Below, piece after piece: positions 22,086-34,860 of a stretch of DNA of 64,000 nucleotides. Under the pieces are notes generated by a model. The model saw nothing but the letters and a program-made list of their open reading frames with translations, searched no databases and was not told where the DNA came from. The stretch lies in NCBI GenBank assembly GCA_050084515.1, contig CM114271.1:58590001-58654000 (forward strand). Direction: 5' to 3'. Numbering within the stretch: the first letter of the stretch is position 1; each line of letters opens with the position of its first letter. The translations under genes were made by a program, and so were the position numbers. This DNA comes from Blasia pusilla (lineage: Eukaryota > Marchantiophyta > Marchantiopsida > Blasiales).

Positions 22086-25000
22086 TCCCCTGTAATGACT
22101 AAACTGGGCCGATGCCACAGGTCGTTTTCTTATGTCAAAAAATCCGAAGTTTCCAGTCAGAAGGATTAGACGATAGTTGGAACCTAATTCTGGGTTGTCT
22201 CGTAATAGATTTGAGGCTGGTAACATGCACAGGAATTCGGAACATCTGCCAACAGTGAAGTGTGCAGATCACCACTAGCCTCAGGAAATTGAAAATCAAT
22301 AGAGGAAGGTGGAGGTTTCAAAACTAAAAAAAAATGTTTTTGGGTAGGAGGTTAGTATGGAGAGATTTCGATCAGCGCCCGGAACTTCTCTTACATCATT
22401 TGTTACGGACCCTACTACTAGGCCCGTAACATTCGCAATTTCTTTCCCTGGTGGCACGTCTCTTCAAAAAGCAGAACGCGCGCGGAGCAGTCGTATGTAA
22501 ATTTGCGTACTTGCCCCACTTGCCACGTTAGATAGGCCTGATGGAACAGATGAATTTTAGAAATGTGTCCAACGCGGAGGAAATTCTTAACTTTACATCT
22601 TTCCGGGTCTTTTTGCATTTTTTAATTATTTCGTCATTCTCCCGTCGAGTAGCTGTCTGTCTATCAGCGATGCTTGCTCGGGCACTCTTTTGGTTATTAT
22701 TCCGTCGTACTCTCGGAGACTATCTCCATCTCGTTTTCACTCTATTTCTTCATTCATTCAGCAATGCTATTCTGTTTCTGGCTTACTCTATTACGGTTGT
22801 CCGCGTTCGTGCTTTTCCTTCACGGTTGATGTTTCCATGGTTTTTCCCTTGTTCCCTGTTTCTTCTTCTTTCCCTTGCTGTGCACAATGTCTCTTATTTT
22901 GTTATGACGTTTGTGCTCTAGTGGTACTTGTCGGCTCCCTGCACTTGCTCCCGCAACTTACCGTTCCAGGAAATAAAGAAACTAACTTGGTTAAATGCCG
23001 GCCACATTTCATCTTAAATCTGCATGTATGAATTCCATGTCAGCCATCGCTCCGTATGGTCTTTTAGTATACAATTTCCATGTCTCTACCAATGTTTGCG
23101 CCATGTTTGCACCTGTTCGTCCTCACACCATATATACACCTACTGCAAACATGATACGCCTTACGACTTCCTTCACTACTTTTGGTGTCACTGTCCTCTG
23201 CGGCATCGAGACAATATGCTCGTTGTTGTGCGGTTGCGTTGCCTTGTTCTTCGTTCCCAAACGTGTTCACTTAGCATCGTGTGCACTCCTTTGCGACCCT
23301 GCATGTCAGTTTGTCTCTCAACGGCCATCTCTGTGTCTCTCACCAACGATCTGCACTTACGAAGAATTCTTCTGCAACCGAGAACTACCAATAAGACATC
23401 TCTGTGCCTTGAGTGCGTTTCTCAGTCAGGTGTCTTTTGTTTGAAGCTTCCAATTATCACCGTTCTAAAACACAGACAATTCGGTGTCGGCCCCAGTCCG
23501 CAAGTACCCGACAACCTCAGTGAACTTTCTCACATCGTGCCACAGCAAATGTGCGATTCTTCTCATACATTCTTGTTCTCCAACACCTGAATCTTTCCGC
23601 TTAGCTCGTGACAATCTCAGCCATTGTCTCAACGCAACAGCGTATTTTGTAATTTCACGAGAGTAACCTCCATTCATGCTTGTGAGTTTGCGTTTTCATT
23701 AAAAACTTTAGCTGCCTCGTTAGCCTTTCTCACTGTTTGACTGCATTCTATTTTTGCACATTGCCACACACTACATCAAAATCGAGCTTGCATCACCCTC
23801 CTTTCGACGCGGACTAAATTAGAGTGAGAGTCTTGCCCACAAGTGAGTTCTTGTTGGCAAGACTGGGATTAAGTCCCTTGAGTACTTCCCAGCCTTGCCC
23901 ACAAGAACTCTCCTTCAGAAGACTTATTATCCTCTTACAAATGCTTGACACTCAACCCTTATCCTCTATTTCAACCTGCTTTTGAGAACATTTTTAACTC
24001 TGGCTACTTGTGCACACTTCAAATGGGTAGTAGCTGCGCCTGTGTAGGTATTTGTAACTATCCTCCTCATGCTCCGTAGTATATTGTGGCACTTGCTTGG
24101 CATTTACTTGTCGATCCACAAGAAGCTGCAACGGTCACAAGAGCATGGGACATCCCAACTCACTCCAGGAAATAGTAGACATCTTCATGAGCACTTGGGA
24201 AACTTCTCTACTATCCGTGGTTCGGGTAAAATATAGAACCAGAAAAATGCCAATGCAGAATTCTCCCTCCTTTTCCACCCAAAAACTACTCAAGAAATTC
24301 AAACATATGAAACATGTTTGAATTAGATACCAAAAATCTTCTCGGGGCTATCAACTGTTATCTACGTAAACAACGTTTTCCTTCTCAAACCATCTACCTA
24401 GAGTGAGGAAGGTTAAAGGCCACATTAAGAGAGTGGGTGCCTACCACAAATACATTTCCACTAAATTTTTGAACTCATTTGTAGAGTACTACTCCAACAA
24501 TCCTTCAACACTGGAAACTGCTCTTATGGTGAGAGATTGGGCTCCGCAACAACAAGAGCCCACTAGATATGCACTCACATATGGTGCAATAGCAGCCTGC
24601 TTCCTCTGGACACGGAATTGTGTTTGTTTAGGGTTGCCATTTCCTAGCATAGCAATGATTCATTATCTCTTGGCATTTGATTGTTCTTTATGCAACCACA
24701 CAACCACTCCTTGAGCCATTTTTGACTTGGGATCCTTAATATAAAAGAGTTCCACACTAAATCAAGAGCCCTTCCATAAGCATTTTTAGAAGTTGTCTTC
24801 CTTGTCTACTACACCTACTACGTGAAACAATTCAGACATGAAGTGACCCCATATGCAAACAATAAATCATCTTGTCATAAGCAAAGCATGCCACTAAACC
24901 ATGATTCCATAAGCACTTTTCTGCTTCAATTCTACATGCAACTATTTTACTACCATAGTGAATCCTCAATAAAAAAACAGAGACCTCTATAAAGGAAAGC

Positions 25001-25674
25001 TTTCATTGTGAGACCTTTATTTGTGCTTATTGTAGTGTACACTTTCTGAGAACATATTTTAATTCATGCCACACCGTCCATAATATTGGATCCAACTTAT
25101 AGCGGTGGTTCATGACCTACCACCTACCTTGTTAGCATAGCCTTCATATACACATTTAGCCTTACACATTCTCATCCGATAGCGACCAAGTGATGGCGTG
25201 GAAAAAAAAAACTGAGAAAAAAAGTAGTTGTTGGTAATGTTAAGCAAGAGCAAAGTGCACTTATGTAGAGAACAAGCCAAAAAACAAGAACTCTCTCCTA
25301 GGAAATTTGGCAAACAACCTATTGCAAAAATTTGGCCTATTATAGACTCGTAGCTGCAAGCATGGGAGTATGGATGCTTTGTCTTATAAAAAGGATGCAG
25401 TAATGCACGTATTGTGGAGTTGTCTCCTACTATAATTGCATAGGTAGAATGGAGCTAACAACCACATATTCACCCACCCCCCCCCAATCATGCTCTTTGC
25501 AATGGGTATATGATTGAGCATATACCACCCCAACCAAGTAAATTTTATACATGCACCAATTTCATAAAGTCTTGCACCCATACCAGCCACAACGTTTATA
25601 TGATTCATGCATATAGTTTTAGCTATCAATCCTCTTTACCTGCACTTGATATCTATTTTTTATTCAAAAGTCAT
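22086..25674. other. No gene recognised downstream of SWEET
   Basis: 22541-23600 is pyrimidine-rich and open in several overlapping plus-strand frames (126, 113, 149 and 188 codons), which argues for base composition and not coding. An AATAAA at 22973-22978 could be a distal poly(A) signal. A 14/15 hairpin (AGTCTTGCCCACAAG paired with CTTGTTGGCAAGACT) lies at 23829-23864. 24100-25670 shows nothing recognisable. Confidence 0.4.
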
Positions 25675-25679
25675 GTCAC

Positions 25680-26265
25680 ATCTTAGTTAGACGTAGGCAC
25701 AGTTCTATCGCGTCGATGGCATAGAGGGTCAACGGGCTATTTGGGAGTAGCTTTGTATTGAGATGTCGGATGAGGTTGGCAACAGGTCTGTTGCATTGGG
25801 AACGTCATTTATGGCGATTTGCCTATTTTGGTTTTAGTCAGTCATGTGAACCATTGACCGAGTCAATGGTCACCCGATTACGTCTCAACGGTCATTGTTG
25901 GGAGGGCTATTTTGGGGGGAAGAGCCAAAAGGCTCTTCTTTTGGCTCTTCCCAAAGATATAAGAGAGGGAGAGATGGTTTTCCCAAGCCATCTTCTCAGG
26001 TTGAGCCTTAGGAGCATCTCTCTTGCATGTGTGTGTATGAACTAGGGTGCTAGCGTCCGGATTCCCTCATAGCAGAGGGTGGATGTGGCTCGATATGCCT
26101 GTAGATTTAGGAGTGGAGTTTTAGGCCGGGTGAGCCATTTTTACTCTGATTTTTTTGTGAGGTCTTGATGTATATGTGTGAGTGTATTTTCTTTTTGAGT
26201 GGATTGATTGGTATGTTGGGAAAATCGGTGTTGTGTGGTGTGTAGCGATGTGTATGCACACGACA
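25680..26265 (+). repeat. LTR-like repeat A+B, copy 1
   Basis: Starts ATCTTAGTTAGACGTAGG and ends ATGCACACGACA. It contains the AAGAGCC/GGCTCTT hairpin (25921-25951), the TATA-like ATATAAGAGAGGGAGAG near 25957, GTGCTAGCGTCCGGATTCC and, at the right, module B from about 26157. Copy 2 at 27218-27824 is in direct orientation. The pair encloses about 950 bp of element-derived DNA, which suggests LTRs of a deletion derivative. No matching target-site duplication was found. Confidence 0.65.
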
Positions 26266-27217
26266 AGTGGTATGATGTGTTGGTAGGGACCAATATTGTA
26301 ACCCCTTGGTTTCATTCTAGACTTTCAGGAGGAGACGGTTTCTTATCGTCCATGGTGGTGATCAGGTGATGGACGGGTGAGCCATCTACCGATGCAGTTT
26401 GCAAGATGTAGTGGTGGTCGAGCACGTGAGGATACAGTGACCACGTTAGCAACATTCACAAGTAGTGTTAGCTGATCAAGAGAGTTTTTGGAGAGTAGCA
26501 TACATGCAAAGGACATTCCCATAGGGGATAGGCCTACGGAGAGACATGCCATGGTAGGTGTCTCTTCCCATGGTGCGGAGTTTCTTTACCGTTGGGTACG
26601 AGCAATGAGTGTAAATGAGCTCCTGAGGCAGGCGCAGAGCTATGCCTTTGTCTTGGAGCGGAGAGAGCCAGGTGACACTTATGCTCTTTGGGTGGAAAGT
26701 TGATATCTTTGGGTACCACACGTGTTGTGTGGCAGCGTTTGGAGTAGGGTACGAGAGTGTTAGATCTCTTCGGAGAGATCAACACAACGGAAACCTGTAG
26801 TGTTGCAGTGTTGCGGGAATGATGGCACCAATGGTGCTAGATGTGTAAAGGATAGTAAATCATGTCAGGTAGATATGTGTGTGCTATGAGGAGTTAGGGG
26901 GACCCAATTGCCAACTAGGGGGTGGTTGTGGGGTCTTGATGTATATGTGTGAGTTCATTTTGTTTATGAGTGGATCGACCATTGTGTTGGGAAGATTAGT
27001 GTTGTGTGGTGTGTAGATGTGACGAACGATGTGGGTTGTGTAGCAATGGTAATGCTTATGTGTAGCAATGCTTATGCTTATAACACTCTCGTACCCTACT
27101 CCAAACGCTGCCACACAACACGTGTGGTACCCAAAGATATCAACTTTCCACCCAAAGAGCGTAAGTGTCACCTGGCTCTCTCCGCTCCAAGACAAAGGAG
27201 CGGAGAGAGCGAGGTCT
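26266..27217 (+). mobile_element. Deleted derivative of the DNMT Gypsy element
   Basis: Protease C-terminal sequence comes first (GTGGTATGATGTGTTGGTAGG at 26266, matching 6350-6380), then a linker, then the start of the DNMT (TGTGTTAGATCTCTTCGGAG, motif I region, near 26757). The remainder of pol is missing. A polypurine tract (26891-26930) and a module B copy (26932-27080) follow. 27080-27190 is the reverse complement of 26660-26765. All frames are broken. Confidence 0.65.
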
Positions 27218-27824
27218 ATCTTAGTTAGACGTAGGTAGAGTTCTATCGCGGCGATGGCATAGAAGGTCAACGGGTTGTTCGAGAGTAGCTTTGTCCTAAG
27301 ATGTTGGATGAGGTTGGCGATAGGTCTGTTGCATCGCGAATGTTTTTTATGGCGATTTACGTATTTTGGTCTTACTCAATCAAGTGACTCATTGACCAAG
27401 TCAATAGTCACTTGATAACCTGTGCACACAAGTTACCGTTGGGAGGGCTATTTTTGGGGGAAGAGCCTTTTGACTCTTCCCAAGGGTATAAGAGAGGGAG
27501 AGATGGCTTTCCCAAGCTATCTTTCTCATGTTGAGCCTTAGGAGCACCTCTCTTGCATGTGTGTGTAGGAACTAGGGTGCTAGCGTCCGGATTTTCTCAT
27601 AGTAGAGGGTGGATGTGGCTCGATATGCCGATTTAGATTCAAGAGTGGAGTTTTAGGCCGGATGAGCCGTTTTTGCTCTGATTTTGTTGTGGGGCCTCAA
27701 TTTATATGCGTGAGTTCATTTTGTTTATGATCAGTGGACCGACCCATGTATTGGGAAGATTGGTGTTGTGTGTGTAGATGTGACCAGCGATGTGGGTTGT
27801 GTAGCGATGCATATGCGCACGACA
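27218..27824 (+). repeat. LTR-like repeat A+B, copy 2
   Basis: Starts ATCTTAGTTAGACGTAGG and ends ATGCGCACGACA, with the same TATA-like GGTATAAGAGAGGGAGAG and GTGCTAGCGTCCGG landmarks as copy 1. It keeps GTCACTTGATAACCTGTGCACACAAG, also seen in the inverted copy near 11970 but lost from copy 1, so the two copies have diverged. Confidence 0.65.
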
Positions 27825-27849
27825 ATTGGTACTAAAACTTAATACAATG

Positions 27850-30800
27850 CACTAGAAGAAATCATATAATATTTGACTCTGAGATATGACTAGACTTAGT
27901 CCTATAGTATAGTAAATGACTGAGTATGACTCATTACCATTAGAGTCATATAAACCAAATCATTTACATGTAATGACTAGGATTATCCGATTGGTATATG
28001 ACTTGAGTCATACGGTACTGAGTTATATATATATGACTAATGAGTCGGCATATATTGACATGTTGTCATCTTACGTGGAAAAATCACTTCTACCTAGGAC
28101 ACTCCTAGTTCGACACGTGTAATGACTAAGTCATAAAGGCCTACACCATGATGACTAGGATGCAACTAAACAAATGTTTGACTTATATGTGTCTCCATCC
28201 AAATTTGACATGTGGATTAAATGACTCGGTCATATATTCCATGTCAGATGATGACTAGGATTTTCATACCATAAATTGCCATGTGGTGTCAAATAAGTAC
28301 ATGACATGTGGAGGAAATGACTTAGTCATATCTACAGACGAGGATTCTATTCAAACGTGTACTTTTTTGACACTTGTCCCTTGCTGAGTATACCGATAAC
28401 TTGTAAAGTAATACGTATAACTTTGTCAGTTATATGCATGACTATGGTAGTTATATGTCAAGCTCTGCGAGTCATATGCATGACTCTAGAGGTTGCACCT
28501 ATAACTTTTCCAGTCATATGCATGACTTTGGAATTTGCATGTTTAACTCTGCAAGTCATATGCGTGAGTATGGTAGTCATATGCATACCTAGGTCACTCA
28601 TACCAATAACTTCGTTAGTCATTTTTATGACCCTGATAGTCATGGGCATATGATTTGAGTCATTTAATATGATTTTTTTCAGTAAAATATTTGTATGTCT
28701 CTTGTTGGGTTGTCATATGTGTGGTTATAACACTTGTAATTATTAACAAATTTCTTCCTTAAAAGTACATCGGTCAATTGGTACTCCCCATCCAAATCTT
28801 GGCATACAACTAGTTGTTGGTTGTCCTATTGCAGGTAAGAAAGAAGGACATAAAATCATTCAGAAATTTAACTCTAAGCATTTTGGATTGTAAGGCATCA
28901 GATTATCATGTCTACTCAAACTTGTAACTTCTGCTCACGCCCAAATTTGGGATATGGCTACTCTGATAACAATTCAAACCATATAAATGTCTTTATAGAG
29001 ACAAAAAGGAAAGAATTCTAAATCATAAGAATTTCCTCATTAGAGAGGAGTTTTAGAACATTCCATGATCATAAGTTTGGCAAACATGGAAAATAATATA
29101 AGGACAAAAGTTATTGAATATAAAACATGCACTAATGAACTACTTTCTTTAAGTTCAGCTCTAGCCAAATGATGGCAGATCCAACTCCATCTCCAAGTGT
29201 GTATTGAGGAGGGTTATCATTTGTATTAGGCTCCCATAATTGGTACTTATGGTGGGTGGTATCCCTAAGGTCTACTCTAACCATGCCAAGAGCAATCTCT
29301 TTCCCGTGGAACTTGCCTCAACCACTCAGACCTGAAACTACTCTTGATTCCAAGCCTTCCGACTAAGCTTTGGTTGTGTAAGATGAACTTCATCTCCCAA
29401 ATGTAGTTGCAACATGCCAATTCGTATACAAGATTTAGATAGATATGAACATTCTTTCACAAGGAATGTAGAATTTGAAATACTCACTAATTAGGGTTTC
29501 CAAAGTCTTCAAAATATCTCCATGGGTGGGACTTTCATGAGACTTTCATGGGTGATGTAGAAAATGACTCTGCTCAAGATGGAAAGATTAGATCTTCTCA
29601 ATTATTCACAAAACTAACAATAATAATTCACTTTGCTGCTTTCACCGTACATTTTTAATTTCATCTCAAAAGCTCAAAATCCTTCAAAGAAAATTGATAT
29701 TGGTTCTTGGAACCGAGTCCCATCACCGTGAACATTTTCAAGATTTATAGATGACCATGGGTGAAGTTCTTCCGAAATCTTTTGTCAAGAGGAAGAACTA
29801 CGCTCTTTGTCGAGAGGAAGAACTACGGACTTTGTCAAAATTTCCGTTGGTTCTACCTAAAAAGCTTCTCCCACCATTGGATGGAGCTCAAAGTCTGCAA
29901 GGATAAGTATAACACCCTCTTCAATTTCTTGAACACTTTTGATCTTCCTTTTCAATCTCCAATTGGATTTAAGAATATCGATCTCGAGAACCATCTTCCA
30001 TTTTTTACTCCCTCCTCGGAGATGCATCCACCTTGAAAAAAATCATCGGACCTCTAAACCCAATTTCACATGCCATGACAAAGTTCCAGGATTTTTGAGT
30101 CATCAAGCCTCCACTTGTGCTCTCTTATGATGCAGATTTACCGTTCTTGCCAACACCTACCGTGGATTTATCTTCCCGCCATTGGATGGCCCTCAAATTT
30201 TGATGCTTGATGGAAAACATGATTGTGAAGAGGATGGACATGCAGATCTTGCCAACTGGCTACAGAGCAAGAGATAAAAATTCACATTCCCTCCTTCATT
30301 GTGCATTTTTAAATCCCTCATCAAACCTTGAAATCCTCCAAAAAGACATTTTCTGGGCTCTCAAGAGCGAGCTCCATCACCATAAATTTTTTTGAGATTT
30401 ATGGATTACCAGGGGTGAAAATTTTCCAAAATGTTGCATCAAGAGGGAGAACTACGATCTTCCAAGAGGGATTCTCCTTGGTGTTGTTAAAATTTCCATT
30501 GGTTCTACCTAAAAACCTTCTCCCATCGTTGGATGGAGCTCAAAATCTGCAAGGACATGTACAACACCCTCTTCAACGGCTCCGATCTTCCTTTTCAACC
30601 TCCAATTTTGATTTAAGAATACCAATCTCCGGAACCATCTTCCATCTTTTACTCCCTCCTTGGAGGTGCATTCATCTTGAAAAACATCAACAGACCTCTA
30701 ACCCTAATTTCACATGCCGTGGAAAAGTTCCAAGCTTTTTGAGTCATCAAGACTTCACTTGTGCCCTCTTATGATGCGGAGTTACCGTTCTTACCGACAT

Positions 30801-31933
30801 CTCCCGTGGATTTTATCTTCACATCATTGGATGGCCCTCAAACTTTGCTGAATGATGGAAAACATGATTGTGAAGAGGATGGACATTGCAGATCTTGCCA
30901 ATTCGCTACAAAGCAAGAATAAAAAATTCAGCAATCATGTTTTATTGTGCATTTTTGAATCTGTCATCAAACCTTGAAATCCTCTGGAAAAAAAAATTCT
31001 GGGCTCTCAAGCGAGCTCCATCACCGTTAAAAGTGTTGAGATTTATGGATGATCAGGGGTGAAATTTTTTCAAAATGTTGCATAAAGAGGGAGAACTACG
31101 GTCTCCTAAGAGGTATTCTTCTTGGTGTTGTTAAAATTTCCATTGGTTCTACCTAAAAACCTTCTCCCACCGTTGGATGGAGCTCAAAATCTGCATGGAT
31201 AGGTATAACACCCTCTTCAACCGCTTGAACGATTTCGATCTTCCTTTTCAACCTCCAATTTAGATTTGAAAATATCGATCACCGAAACCGTCTTCCATTT
31301 TTTGCTCCCTCCTTGGAAGTGCATTCATCTTGATAAAATTCACCAAGCCTAAAACCCTAATTCTATGAGCGGTGGGAAAAAATGATTTGAGTTCTTGACA
31401 TCAAGTTCTATGTTTGTGAAAATTGTCATAATTTATGGATGTTTGGATATTAGGTTGAATACCTATTTATGACTAGATTAAACACTACTTCTATTTTTAA
31501 TATTTTGCGTTGAAATTATTCCATATTCTTGATGTCCTATTAAGTGATATAAAATTTACAAAATTGTGTGGATTCCTTCATTGATTACCCAAGGAATATT
31601 TTAATTAATTAAATATTCATATTTTAATGACATCTTTTCATAGTTCCTCCTAAGGTTGGTTTTGTGGTAATATTGATTTTTTTTACCAATACTCTTCAAA
31701 TTATGTTTTCTAACAAGCATGTATGAGAAAATGACTCAGATTAATAAACAAGTCACGGGATATGACTAGAACATGACTGAGTCATTTCTAATACTATTTG
31801 AGTCATTATACTATGACTTATTTGGTTTCCCAAGTCATAAAAAATTGACTAAGCCAATAGAGTTATATTTTGAGTCATTTTGTGCATAAGTCATTCTAAG
31901 TTAAGTCATAAAAACCATTGTTTTCTTCTAGTG
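27850..31933. mobile_element. CACTA transposon ends with TGACT subterminal repeats
   Basis: Perfect 12-bp terminal inverted repeats: CACTAGAAGAAA at 27850 and TTTCTTCTAGTG ending at 31933. Subterminal DNA (27870-28680 and 31730-31920) is packed with TGACT/AGTCA units, such as ATGACTNAGTCAT, in both orientations, the usual pattern for transposase binding in CACTA elements. No transposase is encoded in this interval. The flanking triplets differ (ATG left, GTA right), so it may not be one clean insertion; ATG also follows another CTAGTG end at 46075. Confidence 0.75.
29720..31370. repeat. Three ~650-bp tandem repeats inside the CACTA element
   Basis: The block CCATCACC starts at 29720, 30374 and 31018, each followed by GATTTAT, GGGTGAAR, AAGAGG-AGAACTACG, CATTGGTTCTACCTAAAA or a close variant, and a TTTCAACCTCCAAT stretch. 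Periods are about 654 and 644 bp. Frames at 29761-30036 and 30328-30774 belong to these repeats and have no known domain. Confidence 0.8.
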
Positions 31934-33657
31934 GTATGGTTTTCACAATTGGTCATTTTCGATAACTTATCTTCTAGATAGCTTGCTTATTGGTTGGAAT
32001 CTGGATAGTTCAACGTTGCCTCAACCTGAATATCTTTATTGCCAAGTTAGGAGTGTGTTACTTGTCAATCTGATAATAAATGACTTATATAAACATTTTA
32101 TACTCATTGAGTTACCAACTTCAAGTTGTGGGCTAGTAATTCTTTCCTCCACCTCTATTCCAGATATCCTCAACGCGACCCAACAAAAGGGATATGTGGC
32201 ACACAATATGACATTTGATCTATATGCTGATGAATTAAATATTCTATTCAATATTCATTACTAATTCAAAGAAGAAAATTATTTGGTATTTTCAACCACG
32301 GTCGTATATTCTTTCAAGAACAAAGTTGCTCTAGAGAACAATTTTTTATTGACAACAATAGAAACCTTTATCGTCACATGATACTTTGGGTCGATAATGA
32401 GGATATTCAATCCACTTCATCTAGAATACACTGCTACATTTTAGATGAATTGATCAGAATCTTCTACTAACATGCCATCACATTCTGTTGTATTATTCAA
32501 AAAACTAAAATCTATCATCTATATTGTAGACTAGGATTTCCAACAAGGTTTAAATTTATCATGTAGCCTGATATTGATCCAACCACATTCAAATGGAATT
32601 ATTTTCAGCATGGTTTTGTACATCATAATGTCATTCCATACCACATGCAAGATTGCACATGGACAAAGTCTATGTCTGTAGACTTATGTTAGTCCTAGGG
32701 ACGGACATGTCCTTGCAGACTCCCCAACCCCCGACTCGACTGCCCCCATCCTTCACCCAATTTCGTAAGGAGGGCCATTTTTTTTGGACTTGAGCTAGAC
32801 ATGGGTAAGGGTTGTAGAAGGGATATCGGCCAAAGTGCATTTAAGGTCATACCATCCCGCATTTGTCTATCCATGGACGGAAAATTCCGTATGTGTGCAA
32901 CCTTGACCACCAATAATTCTCGTTATGTGGGGAGCGTACATGAACTTGCATCGAGTCATAAATAAAAAGTGGTTATTCTATTTGCTTAAATATGCTCGAG
33001 CCGAGCACCACCTTTAATATAACTACTCAATGTGCAAAGTTTTTGAGTTGTGAAGATATAGATGAGATTTAGATTGCACCTCATATCTAGCTCATATCTA
33101 GTGTTGTGCTTAATAGACTTGTTTCTGCTATTAAGCGAGTCCTCACAACTTTGCAAATACCTATCATACATCGATCTCAAACTATTCACTACATTTGATT
33201 CTAGCCCATGCCATAAGAGAATTGCATTGTACAAAAACTCTACAATTTTATATACTCATCCCACTATACTCTACTCACGTTGACTAGCATCCTTGTTATA
33301 TCTAACTTATCTTCACTTTTGGGAATTTTATAAAGTACTAAGAACCAAATCTAGAGATTCCCATGATTTGGTTGTTATTGACTCCTTAGAGAACTTTGTA
33401 CATAAGAAAAGTCATCTGTATGTTTTATGGAGTACGTACCATCCTCTGCATCAATCAAATGAGTTTTTCTACAATATCTTATTAAGAAATCTTCCAATTA
33501 GGTTTGAATCTAAAATTCTTAATTCAAATGGGACGCTTAAAGATATTTTGGTAGACAATCATCTCGATGTTTAGATTTCATGAGTGAATATGATATCTCT
33601 TTTATTTATGCTTATAGTAAGTGACATTGCCTTAAGATGAAAAGTAGTATATACACA
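31934..33657. other. Unidentified DNA with possible coding relic
   Basis: 31983-32264 (plus) encodes 93 residues beginning LIGWNLDSSTLPQPEY; further degenerate frames follow to about 32640. I do not recognise them. A transposon protein relic is possible. 32950-33600 shows nothing recognisable. Confidence 0.35.
32648..32906. mobile_element. Non-autonomous hAT-like element
   Basis: Ends CAAGATTGCACA and TGTGCAACCTTG form 11 of 12 matching terminal inverted repeats; length 259 bp. The inner edge (GGACAAAGTC) matches the hAT MITE at 60468-61128. The flanking octamers ACCACATG and ACCACCAA agree at 5 of 8 positions, so a target-site duplication is only partly preserved. Confidence 0.6.
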
Positions 33658-33659
33658 TA

Positions 33660-33848
33660 CTAAAAGAGTTCAGATCTGAGTCTTAAAATTCCACATATCA
33701 TAAAACTTTACCTATAAACTTATGGATACTACATTGATTTGTTCACATATTAGAAAACTGAGTCTTAAAACTTCACATATTGGAGAACTTCAAATGTAAG
33801 TACAAATTTAAGTGCATTTTTTGCACTTACAGATCTGAACTCTTTTAG
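33660..33848. mobile_element. Mariner/Stowaway-like MITE
   Basis: A 189-bp element with a perfect 19-bp terminal inverted repeat (CTAAAAGAGTTCAGATCTG and its complement), flanked on both sides by TA, the target duplication of Tc1/mariner elements. The interior has two diverged copies of GAGTCTTAAAAYTYCACATAT. No coding capacity. Confidence 0.8.
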
Positions 33849-33859
33849 TAAGACTCATT

Positions 33860-34300
33860 GTATGACTATTCTAAGCACAGGAAAACATAACATGCATTCA
33901 TTGAGCAGAAAGGACTCACATTGTATAATAGGCACTCCATTTAGAGTAAAATGACTCAAATAAATGACTTCATTTTGCAAACCATGACTTGGAATGACTT
34001 ATCATGACTCACTTCTATATCCTGGCTATCATGGACTACATGTAATATGATGAATCCATTGTTCAAATAATGACTTGGCATGATTAGTAATGACTTACGA
34101 CCACTAACCATGACTCATCTTTAATGACTTGCCATGTAAAAATATTGATTATTCTGTGACTCATAAACTACCACTTATGACTCCAACATGACTAAAAAAC
34201 AATAAATTATGACTCGTGCTATGACTACTCTCATGACTCAAGTCATGAGAGGACTTAATGACTTTGCTTGACTAGTCATGAGCTATGATGATTGATCATG
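33860..34300. repeat. TGACT-rich CACTA subterminal block
   Basis: Contains many ATGACT units, including TAAAAATATTGATTATTCTG and ACTACCACTTATGACTCCAA. These are repeated closely at about 45335-45380, so both ends belong to one CACTA family. No CACTA terminus was found at the left edge. Confidence 0.65.
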
Positions 34301-34307
34301 ACTTAAA

Positions 34308-34590
34308 CAAGGTTGCATGCGGACAAAGTCTGTATCCGTGGACATGTCCATGTCTGTGGACTTATGTCCAAGGTTGCATGTAGACAAAGTCCGTGTCCGT
34401 GGACATGTCCATATCCGTGGACTTATGTTCGTCCTATGGAAGGACTGGTCCATACGGGCCCCACCTTTCCCTTCTTTCTCATTCCCCTTACTTGCCTTCA
34501 TGTTCCATACTCCCCCATTTTTTTCTCCCTCCAACTCCATTGCCTCCTCCTTCATTGCTCCACTCATCCTTGCCTTGCCTGAAGTATAAA
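34308..34590. repeat. hAT-related repeat
   Basis: Begins with the hAT end CAAGGTTGCATG (34308-34319), which is repeated at 34369-34380. Palindromic GTCCGTGGAC / GGACATGTCC motifs follow. The rest (GTCCTATGGAAGGACTGGTCC, CCCACCTTTCCCTTC) is nearly identical to 45027-45190. No matching right end is visible, so it is a partial or rearranged copy. Confidence 0.6.
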
Positions 34591-34860
34591 AGAAGCAATA
34601 CTCTTGACATCCATAAAACTTGGAATCAAATTTCAAGGAACCACATTTTACTAACACCTGATCACAAAATCTGACCATATTATATCTGATCACAAAATCT
34701 GACCACAAAGCATATGAGTTTATCTCATTTTTTGCAAAATAGGTGAGATTTAAAATGCTTCATGGATCAAAAAATCTCCTTTTCTACCACTATTTCCAAG
34801 AACATGAAGGAAACAACGTAGAAGCCTTAATCTACCTGTTTCTTCAAGTTCAATTCAGGC

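Noticed and set aside
22541-23600. Several overlapping open frames of 113-188 codons downstream of SWEET
   Set aside because: They overlap in different frames, have no domain or splice support, and the DNA is pyrimidine-rich, which opens frames by composition.
34313-34674. Pro/Ser-rich frames near 34400 and 45000
   Set aside because: The same frames appear in both copies of a hAT-related repeat; they are products of CT-rich repeat DNA.
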